Part shown: positions 32,391 through 42,291 of the stretch, in pieces
Layout: every line of letters begins with the position of its first letter
Position numbering within the stretch: position 1 is the stretch's first letter
Assembly: GCF_900116545.1 (NCBI RefSeq)
Contig: NZ_FPCK01000004.1
Coordinates: 248,001 to 312,000 of the forward strand
DNA length: 64,000 bases
From: Devosia crocina
GTDB taxonomy: Bacteria > Pseudomonadota > Alphaproteobacteria > Rhizobiales > Devosiaceae
Direction of reading: 5' to 3'
The notes under the pieces: generated by a model
What the model was told of the DNA's origin: nothing
What the model saw: the letters and a program-made list of their open reading frames with translations, nothing else
Database searches by the model: none
Program-made: the position numbers and the translations under genes

Positions 32391-32891
32391 TCAGTGGACC
32401 GTCACCGAGGCAACTTGCCAAACGGATCGACCGAAGATGACCTCGTTATAGAGGGTTGAATCTAGGTCGAATGGGTAGATCACGAAGAGCGGCCCCTTGT
32501 CGCGTACCGAGAGCTCCTCGCCGTCAACACGCGTTGCCAGAATGACCGGCATGTCTTCCAACTCTGCCATGGGGATTTCCGAGGCGTAGTCGTTGAGAGC
32601 GGTGAAGGTCACGTTCTCGCCGCTGGCGCCAAGGTAATCGAGAAGATCGCTGATGATGACACCGCTAAATTCGTGCTCTCCGGTGTACCAAGGTGTCGTC
32701 GCCTTGGTGACCCGCTGAGGAAGGGCGTCAAGCATGTTGAGATCGAAGATGGCCTTTCCATCAGCGTTCGAGTTGGTGATGGAGCCGTTCACTTCGAGGA
32801 TCTCGGCCCCCGTGGGCAATGCCATCTCGACCGCGGCGGCGGGCATCAAGGTCATCAGGAGAAGTGCGGTAGCCGACAACATTGGGTTCAT
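32391..32891 (-). CDS. Exported SUOX-fold (oxidoreductase molybdopterin-binding-like) protein
   Basis: 166 residues with a signal peptide (MNPMLSATALLLMTLMPAAA). The body matches the small sulfite-oxidase-fold proteins: ILEVNGSITNSNADGKAIFD, FSGVIISDLLDYLGASGENV, FVIYPFDLDSTLYNEVIFGR and SVWQVASVTV. The Cys that ligates molybdenum in true sulfite oxidases is not seen, so it may sense rather than catalyse. It lies between an HD-GYP gene and a hybrid kinase, suggesting a periplasmic input to the kinase. Confidence 0.8.
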   Translation of the reverse strand: MNPMLSATALLLMTLMPAAAVEMALPTGAEILEVNGSITNSNADGKAIFDLNMLDALPQRVTKATTPWYTGEHEFSGVIISDLLDYLGASGENVTFTALNDYASEIPMAELEDMPVILATRVDGEELSVRDKGPLFVIYPFDLDSTLYNEVIFGRSVWQVASVTVH

Positions 32892-32904
32892 TTTTAGGGG
32901 CCTT

Positions 32905-33951
32905 TCAGGCAGCGTCGACGGCGTCGAAACGCGGGGTGTAAATGGGTACAATTTGTGCCCAGGCATGTTCGAGGGCAGAGACACATTCGGGGTCGAAATG
33001 CGTTCCGGAGCTGCGGAGGATCTCCTCGAAAGCCTCTGATGCCGACCAGGCGGGCTTGTAGCTGCGCGGGCTGCAAAGAGCGTCGAGGACGTCGGCGACT
33101 GAGGTAATGCGGGCCGCGATTGGGATCTGCTCACCAGCAAGCCCATGGGGATAGCCACTGCCATCCCATTTCTCGTGGTGGCAGCGAGCGATCTGCTCGG
33201 CCATTCTGAGCATGTCGGAGTCGCCATCGGCGAGAATTTCCGCGCCGATGATGGGGTGCATTCTCATGCGCTCCAGTTCGGGCCCCTCTAACCGGCCCGG
33301 CTTGTTGAGGATTGCATCAGATACGCCGATTTTGCCGACATCATGCAGTGGAGCAGCCAGCCATAGTGTGCGAACGAAATCCGCATCAAAGCCCATCGCA
33401 GTGGCCAATATCCCTGCCACACGAGCGACCCGTTCGACATGGTCCCCGGTCTCGTGATCACGAACTTCGATCGCACGGGCAAGGCGATAGATCATGTCCT
33501 CTTCCCGTTGCTGAAGATGAGCTGTCGCCCGGTTGACCTCGGCCTCAAGGTGAACGGCCCGATCTTCAAGCTGGTTCTGAGCACTGCGCAGCGCGAGAAG
33601 ATTGGTGAGCCGAGACCGCAATTCGATCGGGTCTACCGGCTTTGCAAGAAAGTCGGTGGCCCCTGCGTTGATGGCAGCGAGCCGTGTCAGTCTGTCAGCG
33701 TCAGCGGTAATCATGACTATGGGCACATGACGGTGACTGGGGAGTGAGCGAACCGCCTCAACGAGTTCCAGGCCGGACATTCCTGGCATGACATTGTCGA
33801 TGATCATGAGATCGCACGCATGACATTGGGCATCGGCAAGCGCAGAGGCGCCCTCCGTAAAACCTTCCACGGCGATTGACGGCATCCGACGAACCAGTTG
33901 GGTGAGCACCTCTAGATTGGTGCGGTTGTCCTCGACGATCACGACACGCAT
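32905..33951 (-). CDS. Response regulator with HD-GYP c-di-GMP phosphodiesterase domain
   Basis: 348 residues. The receiver comes first (VVIVEDNRTN, phospho-acceptor in LMIIDNVMPGMSG, Lys in FLAKPVD), then a coiled linker and an HD-GYP domain (ETGDHVERVARVA, APLHDVGKIGV, HHEKWDGSGYPHGLAGEQIP). The complete HD and GYP motifs argue for an active phosphodiesterase. It is the first gene of a three-gene operon and is the probable target of the hybrid kinase at 30218-32389. Confidence 0.92.
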   Translation of the reverse strand: MRVVIVEDNRTNLEVLTQLVRRMPSIAVEGFTEGASALADAQCHACDLMIIDNVMPGMSGLELVEAVRSLPSHRHVPIVMITADADRLTRLAAINAGATDFLAKPVDPIELRSRLTNLLALRSAQNQLEDRAVHLEAEVNRATAHLQQREEDMIYRLARAIEVRDHETGDHVERVARVAGILATAMGFDADFVRTLWLAAPLHDVGKIGVSDAILNKPGRLEGPELERMRMHPIIGAEILADGDSDMLRMAEQIARCHHEKWDGSGYPHGLAGEQIPIAARITSVADVLDALCSPRSYKPAWSASEAFEEILRSSGTHFDPECVSALEHAWAQIVPIYTPRFDAVDAA

Positions 33952-34092
33952 CTGCGCCTCCTATTGGCTCACTCATATTAAATCTTATTGCGGAACAAAA
34001 GAGATCGCTGGTTCCTTGATTAGCGGCGCTTTAAACCCGTGCAAGCGTATTGGGTCGATCAAGGCTCGGCGCGAGATTAAGTGATAGACCGT

Positions 34093-35292
34093 ATGACCGA
34101 TCAGGATGTCTTTGATCCCAGTGCAAGGCGCATGTCGGCAGCGGAGCTGCGTCAAAACAACGAGCGTGCGGTCCTGACCGCCATTGCAACTCAAGCCGGA
34201 TCATCAGCGGCAGAGATTGCCCGACGGACCCATCTGGCTCCCCAATCCGTCGCCCGGATGCTAGGCGATCTGGAGCGCGTTGGCCTCATTGCCAGAGGTG
34301 AGGCCAGGAAGGGACTGCGTGGCCAGCCGGCGGTTCCCATTTACCTCAACCCAAACGGCGTCTTCGCGATTGGCTGCGAACTTGGGTGGCAGCACTATCG
34401 CGTCGTTCTACGAAACCTGGCGGGGGAAGTTTTGGGCGAGCATAGCCGCCATTACGAGTTCCCGTCCGCAGACGCCATCTTCACCGAGATCGGGTCACTG
34501 GTCAGAATCCTGACCACCCTTGTGCCGGAAGAGTTTCGTGACCGCCTGATAGGTATTGGCCTCGCTGTGCCAACGAACATCTTCCGAAATCTCGATCTGC
34601 TCGGAACCCCCAAGGCCGAGGTTGCAAAATGGAAAGACCTGGACGTCGCAGCCGCCCTCAATCGGGCCACGGGGCTCGAGGTCTTCCCTTTCAATGACGG
34701 CAATGCCGCCTGCTGGGGCGAGCTCGTAGCCATGGGAGCGCCGAGGCCGAAGAATATTGCCTACTTCCTAATCAGCACCTTCGTCGGCGCCGGGGTGATC
34801 GCCGATGGAAAGCTCTGGGAAGGAGCCCGAGGAAACGCAGCAAATATGGGGGGCATGCTTATTGCCGGTGACGATGGAAAGCCCACGTTCGTACATCTCG
34901 TAGCCTCCATCCATGCTTTCGAAGAGTGCCTAGCCAAAGCGGGTGTGACAATTCCTCCTGGCATGCCCGAAAGTTGGAACTGGGACGCGTTTGTCCCGCA
35001 AGCTGAGCAGTGGCTGGATGCAGCAGCAAGAGCGATCGCAATTGCAATCATCAACACGCACGCCATGCTCGAGTCAGATCTCGCTATCGTCGACAGCGCT
35101 CTTCCCGACACCATTCGCGAGCGGCTTGTCATCAAAGTTCGCGAGCGCCTCGCGAACAAGCCAACGCTGACGTCAGAACACCCGCCGGTACTTCAGGGAA
35201 AGTTGGGTGGTCGAGCTCCGGCCATGGGCGCCGCTTTGATGCCCATGTATAGACGCTATTTTTCTCGCGACGCGGCAGACATGGGGCTCTGA
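34093..35292 (+). CDS. ROK-family transcriptional regulator (NagC/XylR-like)
   Basis: 399 residues from the ATG at 34093 (a GTG at 34081 is in frame). N-terminal MarR-like winged helix (SAAEIARRTHLAPQSVARMLG, then DLERVGLIARGEARKGLRGQ in two parts), followed by a ROK domain (FAIGCELGWQHYRV, VFPFNDGNAACWGEL, STFVGAGVIADGKLWEG). The ROK zinc motif is not obvious. It probably responds to a sugar. It stands alone, and its last 37 bp overlap the convergent LuxR gene. Confidence 0.85.
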   Translation: MTDQDVFDPSARRMSAAELRQNNERAVLTAIATQAGSSAAEIARRTHLAPQSVARMLGDLERVGLIARGEARKGLRGQPAVPIYLNPNGVFAIGCELGWQHYRVVLRNLAGEVLGEHSRHYEFPSADAIFTEIGSLVRILTTLVPEEFRDRLIGIGLAVPTNIFRNLDLLGTPKAEVAKWKDLDVAAALNRATGLEVFPFNDGNAACWGELVAMGAPRPKNIAYFLISTFVGAGVIADGKLWEGARGNAANMGGMLIAGDDGKPTFVHLVASIHAFEECLAKAGVTIPPGMPESWNWDAFVPQAEQWLDAAARAIAIAIINTHAMLESDLAIVDSALPDTIRERLVIKVRERLANKPTLTSEHPPVLQGKLGGRAPAMGAALMPMYRRYFSRDAADMGL

Positions 35293-36017
35293 ACCCTACC
35301 TTCCATCAGGGCAGCAATCGCTTGTCCACGGGTAGCCACACCCAGTTTCCGGAAAATCTCGCCCATATGGTATTCGCAATTTCGTCGCGTAAGCCCTACG
35401 ATTTCGGCGATGTCACCGTTGGACTTTCCCGCTGCGGCCCACTGCAAAATGCTCGCCTGTGTAGCAGTGAGTGTTGGCGGCTCGGGAAGATCGCACAATT
35501 CCAGCATCCGCAGCGATGTAGCCGTACCAATTACCCGCAAGGATGAAACCGCCTCAGGCGACGGCGCTCCACTGCAGGAGTACCCGCCAATAATCGACAG
35601 ACTCTCGGTGGCCGACAGAACGGGCACGAGAGCAGCGCCGACAATCCCTAAGGGAGCCACCAGCGCACTCACCTCGGCGATCACCGGGTTGGGGTCAGCG
35701 ACATTCATCGACACGACTACGGCATCAGCACTCTGGCGCAGGCGGGCCAGCACCGGATTGGATCGGTAAAGCCCTCTACTCACCATGGCATCCACCACCT
35801 TTGCGGGCAGAGTATGCATGGTTGGATAGAATTCCGTGTCCTCTTCCACCGAGACCGAGGCGGCAAAGACGAAATACGCGAAACCGATGGATTGAACCGC
35901 ATCAGAGACCGCCCGTTGAAGCTGGATGCTGCAGGCTGACTTTGAGATCTCTCTTAGGTTTGGCGCGAGGGCGCTGAACGCAGATGTCGGATTGAAACCG
36001 CTCCTGTGCACGCTCAT
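35256..36017 (-). CDS. LuxR-family regulator with autoinducer-binding-like domain
   Basis: 253 residues. The N-terminal 170 residues resemble the autoinducer-binding domain ([20 protein letters not shown], then the GGYSCSG region). The C-terminus is a LuxR helix-turn-helix ([58 protein letters not shown]). No luxI-type synthase is in the window, so it would be an orphan receptor. It is divergent from the chemoreceptor gene. Confidence 0.82.
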   Translation of the reverse strand: MSVHRSGFNPTSAFSALAPNLREISKSACSIQLQRAVSDAVQSIGFAYFVFAASVSVEEDTEFYPTMHTLPAKVVDAMVSRGLYRSNPVLARLRQSADAVVVSMNVADPNPVIAEVSALVAPLGIVGAALVPVLSATESLSIIGGYSCSGAPSPEAVSSLRVIGTATSLRMLELCDLPEPPTLTATQASILQWAAAGKSNGDIAEIVGLTRRNCEYHMGEIFRKLGVATRGQAIAALMEGRVQSPMSAASREK

Positions 36018-36164
36018 GCGAATCCTCCTCTCGCGACATTAAATTACGCGACGGAACTTAACAACTGTTTGCGCACGCAGTCTGCCTTGTCGGAGCTGTC
36101 ATCTAAACTTCGCTTCACATTAAATCGCCGGCACATGCCGGCCGTATCGAGCAGGAGCGAGAAG

Positions 36165-37760
36165 GTGGAGCATTCCAGAGACGACGGCGATATCACAGCC
36201 CGCCTCGACTTTATTGGTCTCGACAACAAAGGCCGAGACGCCCTCCGTTCAGTAGAACCCCTGATCGCAAAGCACCTGCCTGAAGCGCTTGAACGCTTCT
36301 ACAAAAAGCTGGCGACGGTCCCCGCGGTTTCTCGGTTCTTCTCTGGTTCGGATCAGATGAACCGCGCTCAGTCGAGTCAGCTTGGTCACTGGCTCGCGAT
36401 CGCCACCGGTAGGTTCGACTCTAAGTACGTAGAGTCCAGCAGACGCATTGGCCTGCGCCATGCGCAGATCGGGCTTGAGCCCCGTTGGTATATCGGTGGC
36501 TACGGCGTCATCGTTGAAACGCTTGTCACCGAGCTCGCACGCGACTTTATGGGGGAGCACATCAAGTCGCTGAAGGGTGGACTCTTCAATCGCAAGCATG
36601 ACGAGGACGTTCTGTCGGCCGCTGTGTCCGATCTCGGCGTCGCGATGTCGGCCATGGTCAAATCCGTCATGATCGACATCGATATGGCAGTCAGCGTCTA
36701 CTTCGATCAGGTGATGGCGGAAGCGCAAAAGCGCGACCGCGAGAATGCCGACCGGGTAGCCTGGGCCGCAGAGCTTACCGGCGAAGTCCTGCAGAAGCTG
36801 GCAGAAGGCGACCTCACTGAAAACATCACTGCCGACTTCGAAGGCGGGTTCGCAAAAATCAAATCGGACACCAATCAATTGGTCGACCGGCTACGGGAGA
36901 TCATGCTGCAGCTTCGGGACACTTCTGGTCTTCTCCGCACCGCCACTGGTGAAATTCTCGCGGGTGCCAATGACCTGAGCGAGCGTACCACTCGACAGGC
37001 AGCAGCAATCGAACAGACCGCGGCCAGCATGGAAGATTTGTCGCGCACAGTCAGTCAGAATGCGGTGCTGGCAGAAGCCGCATCGGACCAAGCTCAAAAA
37101 GCGGCAGAGTCTGCTGAGGCGGGCGGCCAAGTGATGGGCAAGGTCACCGAGGCGATGGAGAAGATTTCCAACTCTTCGAGCCGCATCTCGAACATCATCG
37201 GGATCATCGACGATATCGCGTTCCAAACCAATCTTCTCGCCCTCAACGCTTCTGTCGAAGCGGCCAGAGCAGGTGACGCCGGCAAGGGCTTCGCTGTGGT
37301 CGCAGTTGAGGTTCGCCGCCTGGCCCAATCAGCCGCCTCCGCCTCTGCCGAGGTCAAGGAGCTGGTCGAAAGAAGCGTGGTGGAAGTGAAGGCGGGCGAG
37401 AACCTCGTGCGCACCGCCGCCGATCGCCTCTTTGAGCTGCTGTCAGTGGTGCGAGAAACGACTGGATCGATGTCCGCAATCGCCAGTGCCAGCCGCGAAC
37501 AATCTGCCTCGATCGCCGAGATTTCTGCGGCCGTTATGCAGATGGACGAAATGACCCAGCACAACGCGGCCCTCGTCGAACAAACCAATGCCGCGATCGA
37601 ACAGACCGAGTCTCAGGCCCGGCAGCTCGATCAGATCGTCGATAAATTCAGGCTCACCAATTCAAAGGCAGAACCGCGCTCACCGGCAATTCGCGAGCGC
37701 CCTAAGCGTGTCGCTGCTCGTGCCGGAAAGGCTGTAGGAGATAACTGGAGCGAGTTCTGA
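36165..37760 (+). CDS. Globin-coupled methyl-accepting chemotaxis protein
   Basis: 531 residues from the GTG at 36165, chosen because AGGAG lies 7 bp upstream; an ATG at 36135 is an alternative. Residues about 10-165 form a protoglobin-type sensor ([40 protein letters not shown] with the likely proximal His). No transmembrane segment is seen, so it is a soluble heme receptor for oxygen or redox. A HAMP-like stretch ([19 protein letters not shown]) precedes the MCP signalling hairpin ([20 protein letters not shown], then [16 protein letters not shown]). The stop overlaps the next ATG. Confidence 0.9.
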   Translation: MEHSRDDGDITARLDFIGLDNKGRDALRSVEPLIAKHLPEALERFYKKLATVPAVSRFFSGSDQMNRAQSSQLGHWLAIATGRFDSKYVESSRRIGLRHAQIGLEPRWYIGGYGVIVETLVTELARDFMGEHIKSLKGGLFNRKHDEDVLSAAVSDLGVAMSAMVKSVMIDIDMAVSVYFDQVMAEAQKRDRENADRVAWAAELTGEVLQKLAEGDLTENITADFEGGFAKIKSDTNQLVDRLREIMLQLRDTSGLLRTATGEILAGANDLSERTTRQAAAIEQTAASMEDLSRTVSQNAVLAEAASDQAQKAAESAEAGGQVMGKVTEAMEKISNSSSRISNIIGIIDDIAFQTNLLALNASVEAARAGDAGKGFAVVAVEVRRLAQSAASASAEVKELVERSVVEVKAGENLVRTAADRLFELLSVVRETTGSMSAIASASREQSASIAEISAAVMQMDEMTQHNAALVEQTNAAIEQTESQARQLDQIVDKFRLTNSKAEPRSPAIRERPKRVAARAGKAVGDNWSEF

Positions 37761-37969
37761 TGCGCCCAGAGCTCGCGGCCTACTCCGAAGCCCTTCAGGT
37801 CCTAAAACTCGCCCTTGTCGAGCTGAACGGGGAATTGGACCGCCTTGTTTCAGATCCGGCAATTCCATCGGAGGAAGCTATCGAGATCGCGGACGCTCTC
37901 AACGCCATTATGCAGGAGATGGCGTTTATCTTGACGGAGCCAGACGTCATCCTTGCTCCTCGGCACTAG
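37760..37969 (+). CDS. Small helical protein coupled to the globin chemoreceptor
   Basis: 69 residues. It starts at an ATG sharing one base with the chemoreceptor stop (TGATG), so it is translationally coupled. The sequence is acidic and all-helical in appearance (YSEALQVLKLALVELNGELD, EEAIEIADALNAIMQEMAFI). No family recognised; it may modulate the receptor. The gap 37970-38200 holds no gene. Confidence 0.6.
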   Translation: MRPELAAYSEALQVLKLALVELNGELDRLVSDPAIPSEEAIEIADALNAIMQEMAFILTEPDVILAPRH

Positions 37970-38200
37970 GTCGACTCCGCCCGGACGTTCGGCAAGACAG
38001 CAGGATAGAAGGAGCTTCAGCCGGATCGCAATCGGGCGGCGATAATGTCTGATTGTAGGTCGTCTGCGTCAGCGATGGAATGACCGAGATGGGGTCGGAC
38101 GTAGACTTCACGATGCAATCGCGGCCGAGCACGCCAAGCTAGCTACATCACATTGAGCGAGGTCCCTCGGCAGACCACGTTCAAGCGCCCATGAGTTCTG

Positions 38201-39424
38201 TCAATTTGGCCTGAGCTTCGATGAGGTGGCTGCAGCGAGCCAGAATGCGATCACCATCAACACGGACAGCGCCACCACACATGTCATGGTGCCGGCATAG
38301 TTGCCGGTAGCGCTCCAGAGAGCCGCTGCGCCCAACGGAGCGAGAGCTCTGGACACCGTCATCGGAACGACCAGCGCACCATTGATCGCGCCGTAGCTCT
38401 CTCGGCTGACCATTTCGGGAATGGCGATGCCACGAACGATCGTCATGATGCCATTGGAAGCGCCGTACACCATAGCTGCGGCACCAACGATGAGGATTTC
38501 CGCCGGCGCCCAAGCGAACATCGCCATTGCCACCGGAAACCCGATCACGACGATGGAGCCAATCCGTCGTCCGGACGCCTGCTTGCCAAACGCCATAATG
38601 AAGATGCGCCCTGCCACCTGCGCTGGGCCGATAATCGTCATGGCCGCGACGACCGCGTATTCGCTGAAGCCGCGCTCGAGCATCATCGGGTAAAAGTGCA
38701 GCAGCAAAGCCGAGAAGCTGGCCGTGTAGGCTGTGAACGATATGGCGAGCCACCAGAACACGGGGTTCTTCATCGCGTCGCTGAGATGCGATCTCGACGC
38801 CTTTTCGGCAGTCGGCGCCGGTCGCGGCGCGTCTTGGGATGGATCGATGACAGAGAAGTAGACCGTCGCACAGAGGAGAATGTTGACGGCGGCCAGAACC
38901 TCGAGCGCGCCACGCCAGCCGAATTGGTCGAGCAGGATCTGAACCACCGGCACAAAGACAGTGCTGGCGAACCCACCCCACAATGTCAGCGCGGTGATGC
39001 CATTGCGAGCATGGAGAGGTCCGGCCCTGCGCGCGACGACGGCGAAGGCTGGCTCATATAGGGTCGCTGCCTGGAGTGCGCCCACGCCGGCCGATCCGAT
39101 GTAGAAAAGGACGATGTTGTCGGTGAGCGCCCAAAGCACCAGCAGCAGGCCGGCGAGCACCGACGCGCCGGCCATGACCAGCCTCCCCTGACCCCGGTCG
39201 ATTGCCTGGCCGATCGGGATCGCGAGCATGGCGGACAGAAGCGCACCCAGAGTGGCGGAGCCGTAGATCAAGGTCTTGTCCCAACCGAGATCGGTTTCCA
39301 TCGCTGTCGCAATGAGGGGAAACGAATAGTAGAGCGAGCCCCAGGAGGCGATCTGAGCTACGCCGAGCCCGGTTATGAACCAGGATTTTCCCGAGACCGG
39401 CGCCGGAGCAGCTAAGTCTGTCAT
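38201..39424 (-). CDS. MFS transporter downstream of the ars operon, possible arsenic efflux
   Basis: 407 residues with about 12 hydrophobic helices. The MFS motif A-like loop is AIPIGQAIDRGQGRLVM. The 120-bp gap after arsH on the same strand suggests co-regulation. The operon has no ArsB or Acr3 pump, and MFS proteins (ArsJ, ArsK) do serve as arsenic exporters in Rhizobiales relatives, so an As(III)-type or organoarsenical efflux role is plausible but not shown. Confidence 0.8.
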   Translation of the reverse strand: MTDLAAPAPVSGKSWFITGLGVAQIASWGSLYYSFPLIATAMETDLGWDKTLIYGSATLGALLSAMLAIPIGQAIDRGQGRLVMAGASVLAGLLLVLWALTDNIVLFYIGSAGVGALQAATLYEPAFAVVARRAGPLHARNGITALTLWGGFASTVFVPVVQILLDQFGWRGALEVLAAVNILLCATVYFSVIDPSQDAPRPAPTAEKASRSHLSDAMKNPVFWWLAISFTAYTASFSALLLHFYPMMLERGFSEYAVVAAMTIIGPAQVAGRIFIMAFGKQASGRRIGSIVVIGFPVAMAMFAWAPAEILIVGAAAMVYGASNGIMTIVRGIAIPEMVSRESYGAINGALVVPMTVSRALAPLGAAALWSATGNYAGTMTCVVALSVLMVIAFWLAAATSSKLRPN

Positions 39425-39544
39425 GATGCTAAGAGCGGCGGAGGCCGACTCTCTCCTGGGTTTTCGGGCTATTAGCCAGCGTGAAATGACGATCTGATTA
39501 CAGAGACTTGATTGCTCGACCTGGCATCACTGAGGTTTCCTTCA

Positions 39545-40252
39545 TCAGATCGCCTTGAGGCTGACCCGCTCATCGAGCTTGGCGACGTCTTCCTTGCGCT
39601 CGCTGTACCGGGACGTGAGGTAGCCCGCGACGCTGCGATTGATCAGCGTGAACTTGACCAGCTCCTCCATCACGTCGACGACGCGATCATAGAAGCTCGA
39701 TGGCTTCATCCTGCCTGCTTCGTCAAATTCTTGCCACGCCTTGGCGACGCTGGACTGATTGGGGATGGTGACCATCCGCATCCAGCGGCCGAGGATGCGC
39801 ATCTGGTTGAGAGCATTAAAGCTCTGCGACCCGCCAGAGACCTGCATCAGCGCCAGTGTGCGCCCCTGCGTCGGCCGGATGGCGCCGCCAGGCAGCGGAA
39901 TCCAGTCGATCTGAGATTTCAGAACCGCCGACATGGCGCCATGGCGCTCGGGACTGGTCCAAACCTGACCCTCTGACCACAGCATGGCCTCCCGGAGCTC
40001 CTGGACCTTAGGGTGATCATCGGGAGCGTCATTCGGTAGCGGTAGGCCGTTGGCGTGAAAAACGCGCACCTCAGCGCCGAAGCTCTCAAGGAGACGCTGA
40101 GCCTCAAAGGTCAGAAGTCTCGAATAGGACCGCTCCCGCAGAGAACCGTACAACATCAGGATGCGCGGCTTGTGCGTGGGTGCTGAGGGAACAAGGCGGG
40201 TAAAGTCCGGAACCTCGAATGCGGCCGGCACGATATTGGGTAGATCAGACAA
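39545..40252 (-). CDS. arsH: ArsH NADPH-dependent FMN reductase (organoarsenical oxidase)
   Basis: 235 residues from a TTG preceded by AAGGAAA; an ATG 36 bp upstream lies deeper inside arsC. Flavodoxin-like fold with [20 protein letters not shown] (FMN phosphate loop), [19 protein letters not shown] and [20 protein letters not shown], all hallmarks of ArsH. It oxidises trivalent methyl or aromatic arsenicals to the less toxic pentavalent forms. It overlaps the end of arsC by 8 bp. Confidence 0.93.
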   Translation of the reverse strand: MSDLPNIVPAAFEVPDFTRLVPSAPTHKPRILMLYGSLRERSYSRLLTFEAQRLLESFGAEVRVFHANGLPLPNDAPDDHPKVQELREAMLWSEGQVWTSPERHGAMSAVLKSQIDWIPLPGGAIRPTQGRTLALMQVSGGSQSFNALNQMRILGRWMRMVTIPNQSSVAKAWQEFDEAGRMKPSSFYDRVVDVMEELVKFTLINRSVAGYLTSRYSERKEDVAKLDERVSLKAI

Positions 40253-40667
40253 TACGCTTTCCTTCGGCGTCGATAACGACCTCGCCATCCTCCTTGGTGA
40301 AGGGGCCGATATTGGGGTTTTCGAGGATATCGAGGACCACTTCAGATGGTCGGCAGAGTTTGGTGCCCAGGGGCGTCACGACGAAGGGACGATTGAGCAA
40401 GATCGGGTGCTGAACGATCGCGTCGAGCAGCTCGTCGTCGGACTTGTCCGGATCTCCTAGCGCCAGAGCGTCAAATGGAGTGTCCTTCTGGCGCAGCGCC
40501 TGACGCACCGTCAGCCCCGCATCGACAATGAGCTTGATGACTGTGGCGCGATCTGGTGGCGTCACGAGATATTCGATGACAGTCGGCTCGACGCCGGACT
40601 GCCGGATCATTTCCAGGGTGTTGCGAGACGTGCCGCAGCTGGGGTTGTGGTAGATTGTGACGCTCAC
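40245..40667 (-). CDS. arsC: Glutaredoxin-coupled arsenate reductase
   Basis: 140 residues from a GTG with an AGAGGA site, overlapping the aqpS stop (GTGA). The active-site Cys is in [14 protein letters not shown], and the substrate-binding Arg residues lie in [20 protein letters not shown], as in plasmid R773 ArsC. It reduces As(V) to As(III) using glutathione and glutaredoxin. A second, unrelated reductase is encoded two genes upstream. Confidence 0.95.
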   Translation of the reverse strand: MSVTIYHNPSCGTSRNTLEMIRQSGVEPTVIEYLVTPPDRATVIKLIVDAGLTVRQALRQKDTPFDALALGDPDKSDDELLDAIVQHPILLNRPFVVTPLGTKLCRPSEVVLDILENPNIGPFTKEDGEVVIDAEGKRIV

Positions 40668-41359
40668 GAGCGATCCTCTGGATTTATGGGGAGATTGCTG
40701 CCGCCGGGGCCGGCGAGCAGCCAGGACATCAAGGCCGCTGCCAACAACGCACCGACGAGTTGGGCTGGGATAAAACCGATCAGATCGATTGGACGAATGC
40801 CGGCGAAGGTGTCGCTGAAGGCACGAGCGATCGCGACCGCAGGGTTTGCGAAGGACGTGGACGCCGTGAACCAATAGGCCGCGGTGATGTAGAGGCCAAC
40901 GAGCACCGGCACCGATTTGCGCTCGAACCGAATGCCCGCGAGGATCACTGCCACGAGACCGAAGGTTGCTACCCCTTCAGAGAGCCATTGCGCTTCGCCG
41001 GTGCGAACCTTGCTCGAGAGCTGGAGGATGGGCTGCGCGAACATGGCGTGGGCTACGAATGACCCGAGGGCTCCACCAACGACCTGGGCGATGACATAAG
41101 CGCCGGCGTCGCGCCAGGACAGCTCGCGCCGCAAGGCGAACACCGCGGTGACAGCCGGGTTGAAATGCGCACCAGAGATTGGCCCCAGCGTGCTGATCAA
41201 CACGACGAGAATGGCGCCGGTAGCGATGGTGTTGGCGAGTAATGCCAGCGCGACATCGGTGGTGAGGGTCTCGGCCATGATGCCGGAACCCACAACTGTC
41301 GCGACCAGCAGCCCGGTGCCGAGAGTTTCGGCCACCAGGCGGCGGGATAAGTCGATCAT
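40664..41359 (-). CDS. aqpS: Aquaglyceroporin AqpS (arsenite channel)
   Basis: 231 residues, MIP family. The two pore loops are SGAHFNPAVT (first NPA) and TSFANPAVAIAR (second NPA), with six hydrophobic helices. In Sinorhizobium the ars operon uses AqpS in place of a pump to let arsenite made by ArsC flow out. The ATG overlaps the upstream reductase stop (ATGA). Confidence 0.93.
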   Translation of the reverse strand: MIDLSRRLVAETLGTGLLVATVVGSGIMAETLTTDVALALLANTIATGAILVVLISTLGPISGAHFNPAVTAVFALRRELSWRDAGAYVIAQVVGGALGSFVAHAMFAQPILQLSSKVRTGEAQWLSEGVATFGLVAVILAGIRFERKSVPVLVGLYITAAYWFTASTSFANPAVAIARAFSDTFAGIRPIDLIGFIPAQLVGALLAAALMSWLLAGPGGSNLPINPEDRS

Positions 41360-41886
41360 GCGGCCCCGGCGGACTTCGAGGTGCTGCCTTCCATGGCGCC
41401 GATACCGCGGAGCTTCGAGGTCAGTGCCATGCGGTCGATGCTTTCGAGCGGCAGGCTCATGAAGGCGGCCACGCGATTGCGGAGATAAGTCAGCGCGTCT
41501 TCGAAAGCTGCCTGCTGCTTGAATTCGGGGCCTGCGACCGCGGCGGGATCTTCGATACCCCAGTGTGCAGTCATGGGCTGGCCGGGCCAGACAGGGCAGG
41601 CTTCGCCGGCCACGTTGTCACAGACCGTGAAGACGAAGTCCATCTTTGGGGCGTCGGGGGTAGCGAATTCGTCCCAAGGCTTGGACCGCAGTCCGTCTAT
41701 GGAAATGCCTGTAGTCCGAAGGGTCTGCAAGGTCATCGGATGCACTTGGCCTCTGGGCGTCGATCCGGCAGAAAAGCCGCGGAAACGACCATTGCCGACA
41801 TGATTGATCAGGGCCTCACCCAGGATCGAGCGGGCAGAGTTCCCGGTGCATAGGAACAGGACGTTGTAGACGTGATCAGCAGGCAC
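41356..41886 (-). CDS. Low-molecular-weight-phosphatase-type arsenate reductase
   Basis: 176 residues from a GTG that overlaps the arsR stop region. The P-loop is FLCTGNSARSILGE with the catalytic Cys, and FVFTVCDNVAGEACPVWPG carries the resolving Cys residues, matching the thioredoxin-coupled group. It reduces arsenate by a different mechanism from ArsC at 40245-40667. The C-terminal 30 residues (TSKLRGIGAMEGSTSKSAGA) are an extension of unclear role. Confidence 0.9.
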   Translation of the reverse strand: MPADHVYNVLFLCTGNSARSILGEALINHVGNGRFRGFSAGSTPRGQVHPMTLQTLRTTGISIDGLRSKPWDEFATPDAPKMDFVFTVCDNVAGEACPVWPGQPMTAHWGIEDPAAVAGPEFKQQAAFEDALTYLRNRVAAFMSLPLESIDRMALTSKLRGIGAMEGSTSKSAGAA

Positions 41887-42250
41887 AGGCGGTCTCCTTG
41901 GCGTTGGCGGGCGTGCAGCATTCAGCGGCGACGCTTGCGGCGGGCAGGCAAACTTCCGGATGGCCCGAGCAGCAGTCGCGCATGAGGAACTCGACCAGAC
42001 CCGCGAGGCCCTCGAAATTGGCGCTGTAGATGATTGACCGACTCTCGCGCCGGGACTGGATCAGGCCAGCGCGTTCCAGGTGGGAAAGATGGAACGAGGC
42101 GCTGGACGAGGAAGCATCAACGGCCTCGCCGACGGCGCCTGCCGCCATGCCCTCGGGTCCTGCCTGCACCAGGACGCGCACCATTCTCAACCGGGTTTCC
42201 TGGCTGAGGGCGCCGAATGCGTTCAGGGCTTGCGGTTCTTCGAGTTTCAT
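41876..42250 (-). CDS. arsR: ArsR-family arsenic-responsive repressor with Cys-rich tail
   Basis: 124 residues. Winged helix (LSQETRLRMVRVLVQAGPEG, SSSSASFHLSHLERAGLIQS, RRESRSIIYSANFEGLAGLV). The As(III) site is likely in the tail: RDCCSGHPEVC, then AECCTPANAKETACAC, nine Cys in about 35 residues. This C-terminal site differs from the helix-3 CxCxxC of R773 ArsR. It is the first gene of the leftward ars operon. Confidence 0.93.
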   Translation of the reverse strand: MKLEEPQALNAFGALSQETRLRMVRVLVQAGPEGMAAGAVGEAVDASSSSASFHLSHLERAGLIQSRRESRSIIYSANFEGLAGLVEFLMRDCCSGHPEVCLPAASVAAECCTPANAKETACAC

Positions 42251-42259
42251 CTCAATATC

Positions 42260-42273
42260 TCAATGAATGTTGA
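42260..42273. promoter_or_regulatory. Candidate ArsR operator
   Basis: TCAA-tgaatg-TTGA, a 14-bp inverted repeat between arsR and the divergent DUF6428-like gene, 9 bp from the arsR start. A second TCAA half-site lies in CTCAATATC. The position allows repression in both directions. Confidence 0.6.
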
Positions 42274-42291
42274 AACAATGGATAGTCCAAC

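Noticed and set aside
35256..36017. Complete quorum-sensing circuit
   Set aside because: Only a LuxR-type receptor is present; no synthase gene is in the window.
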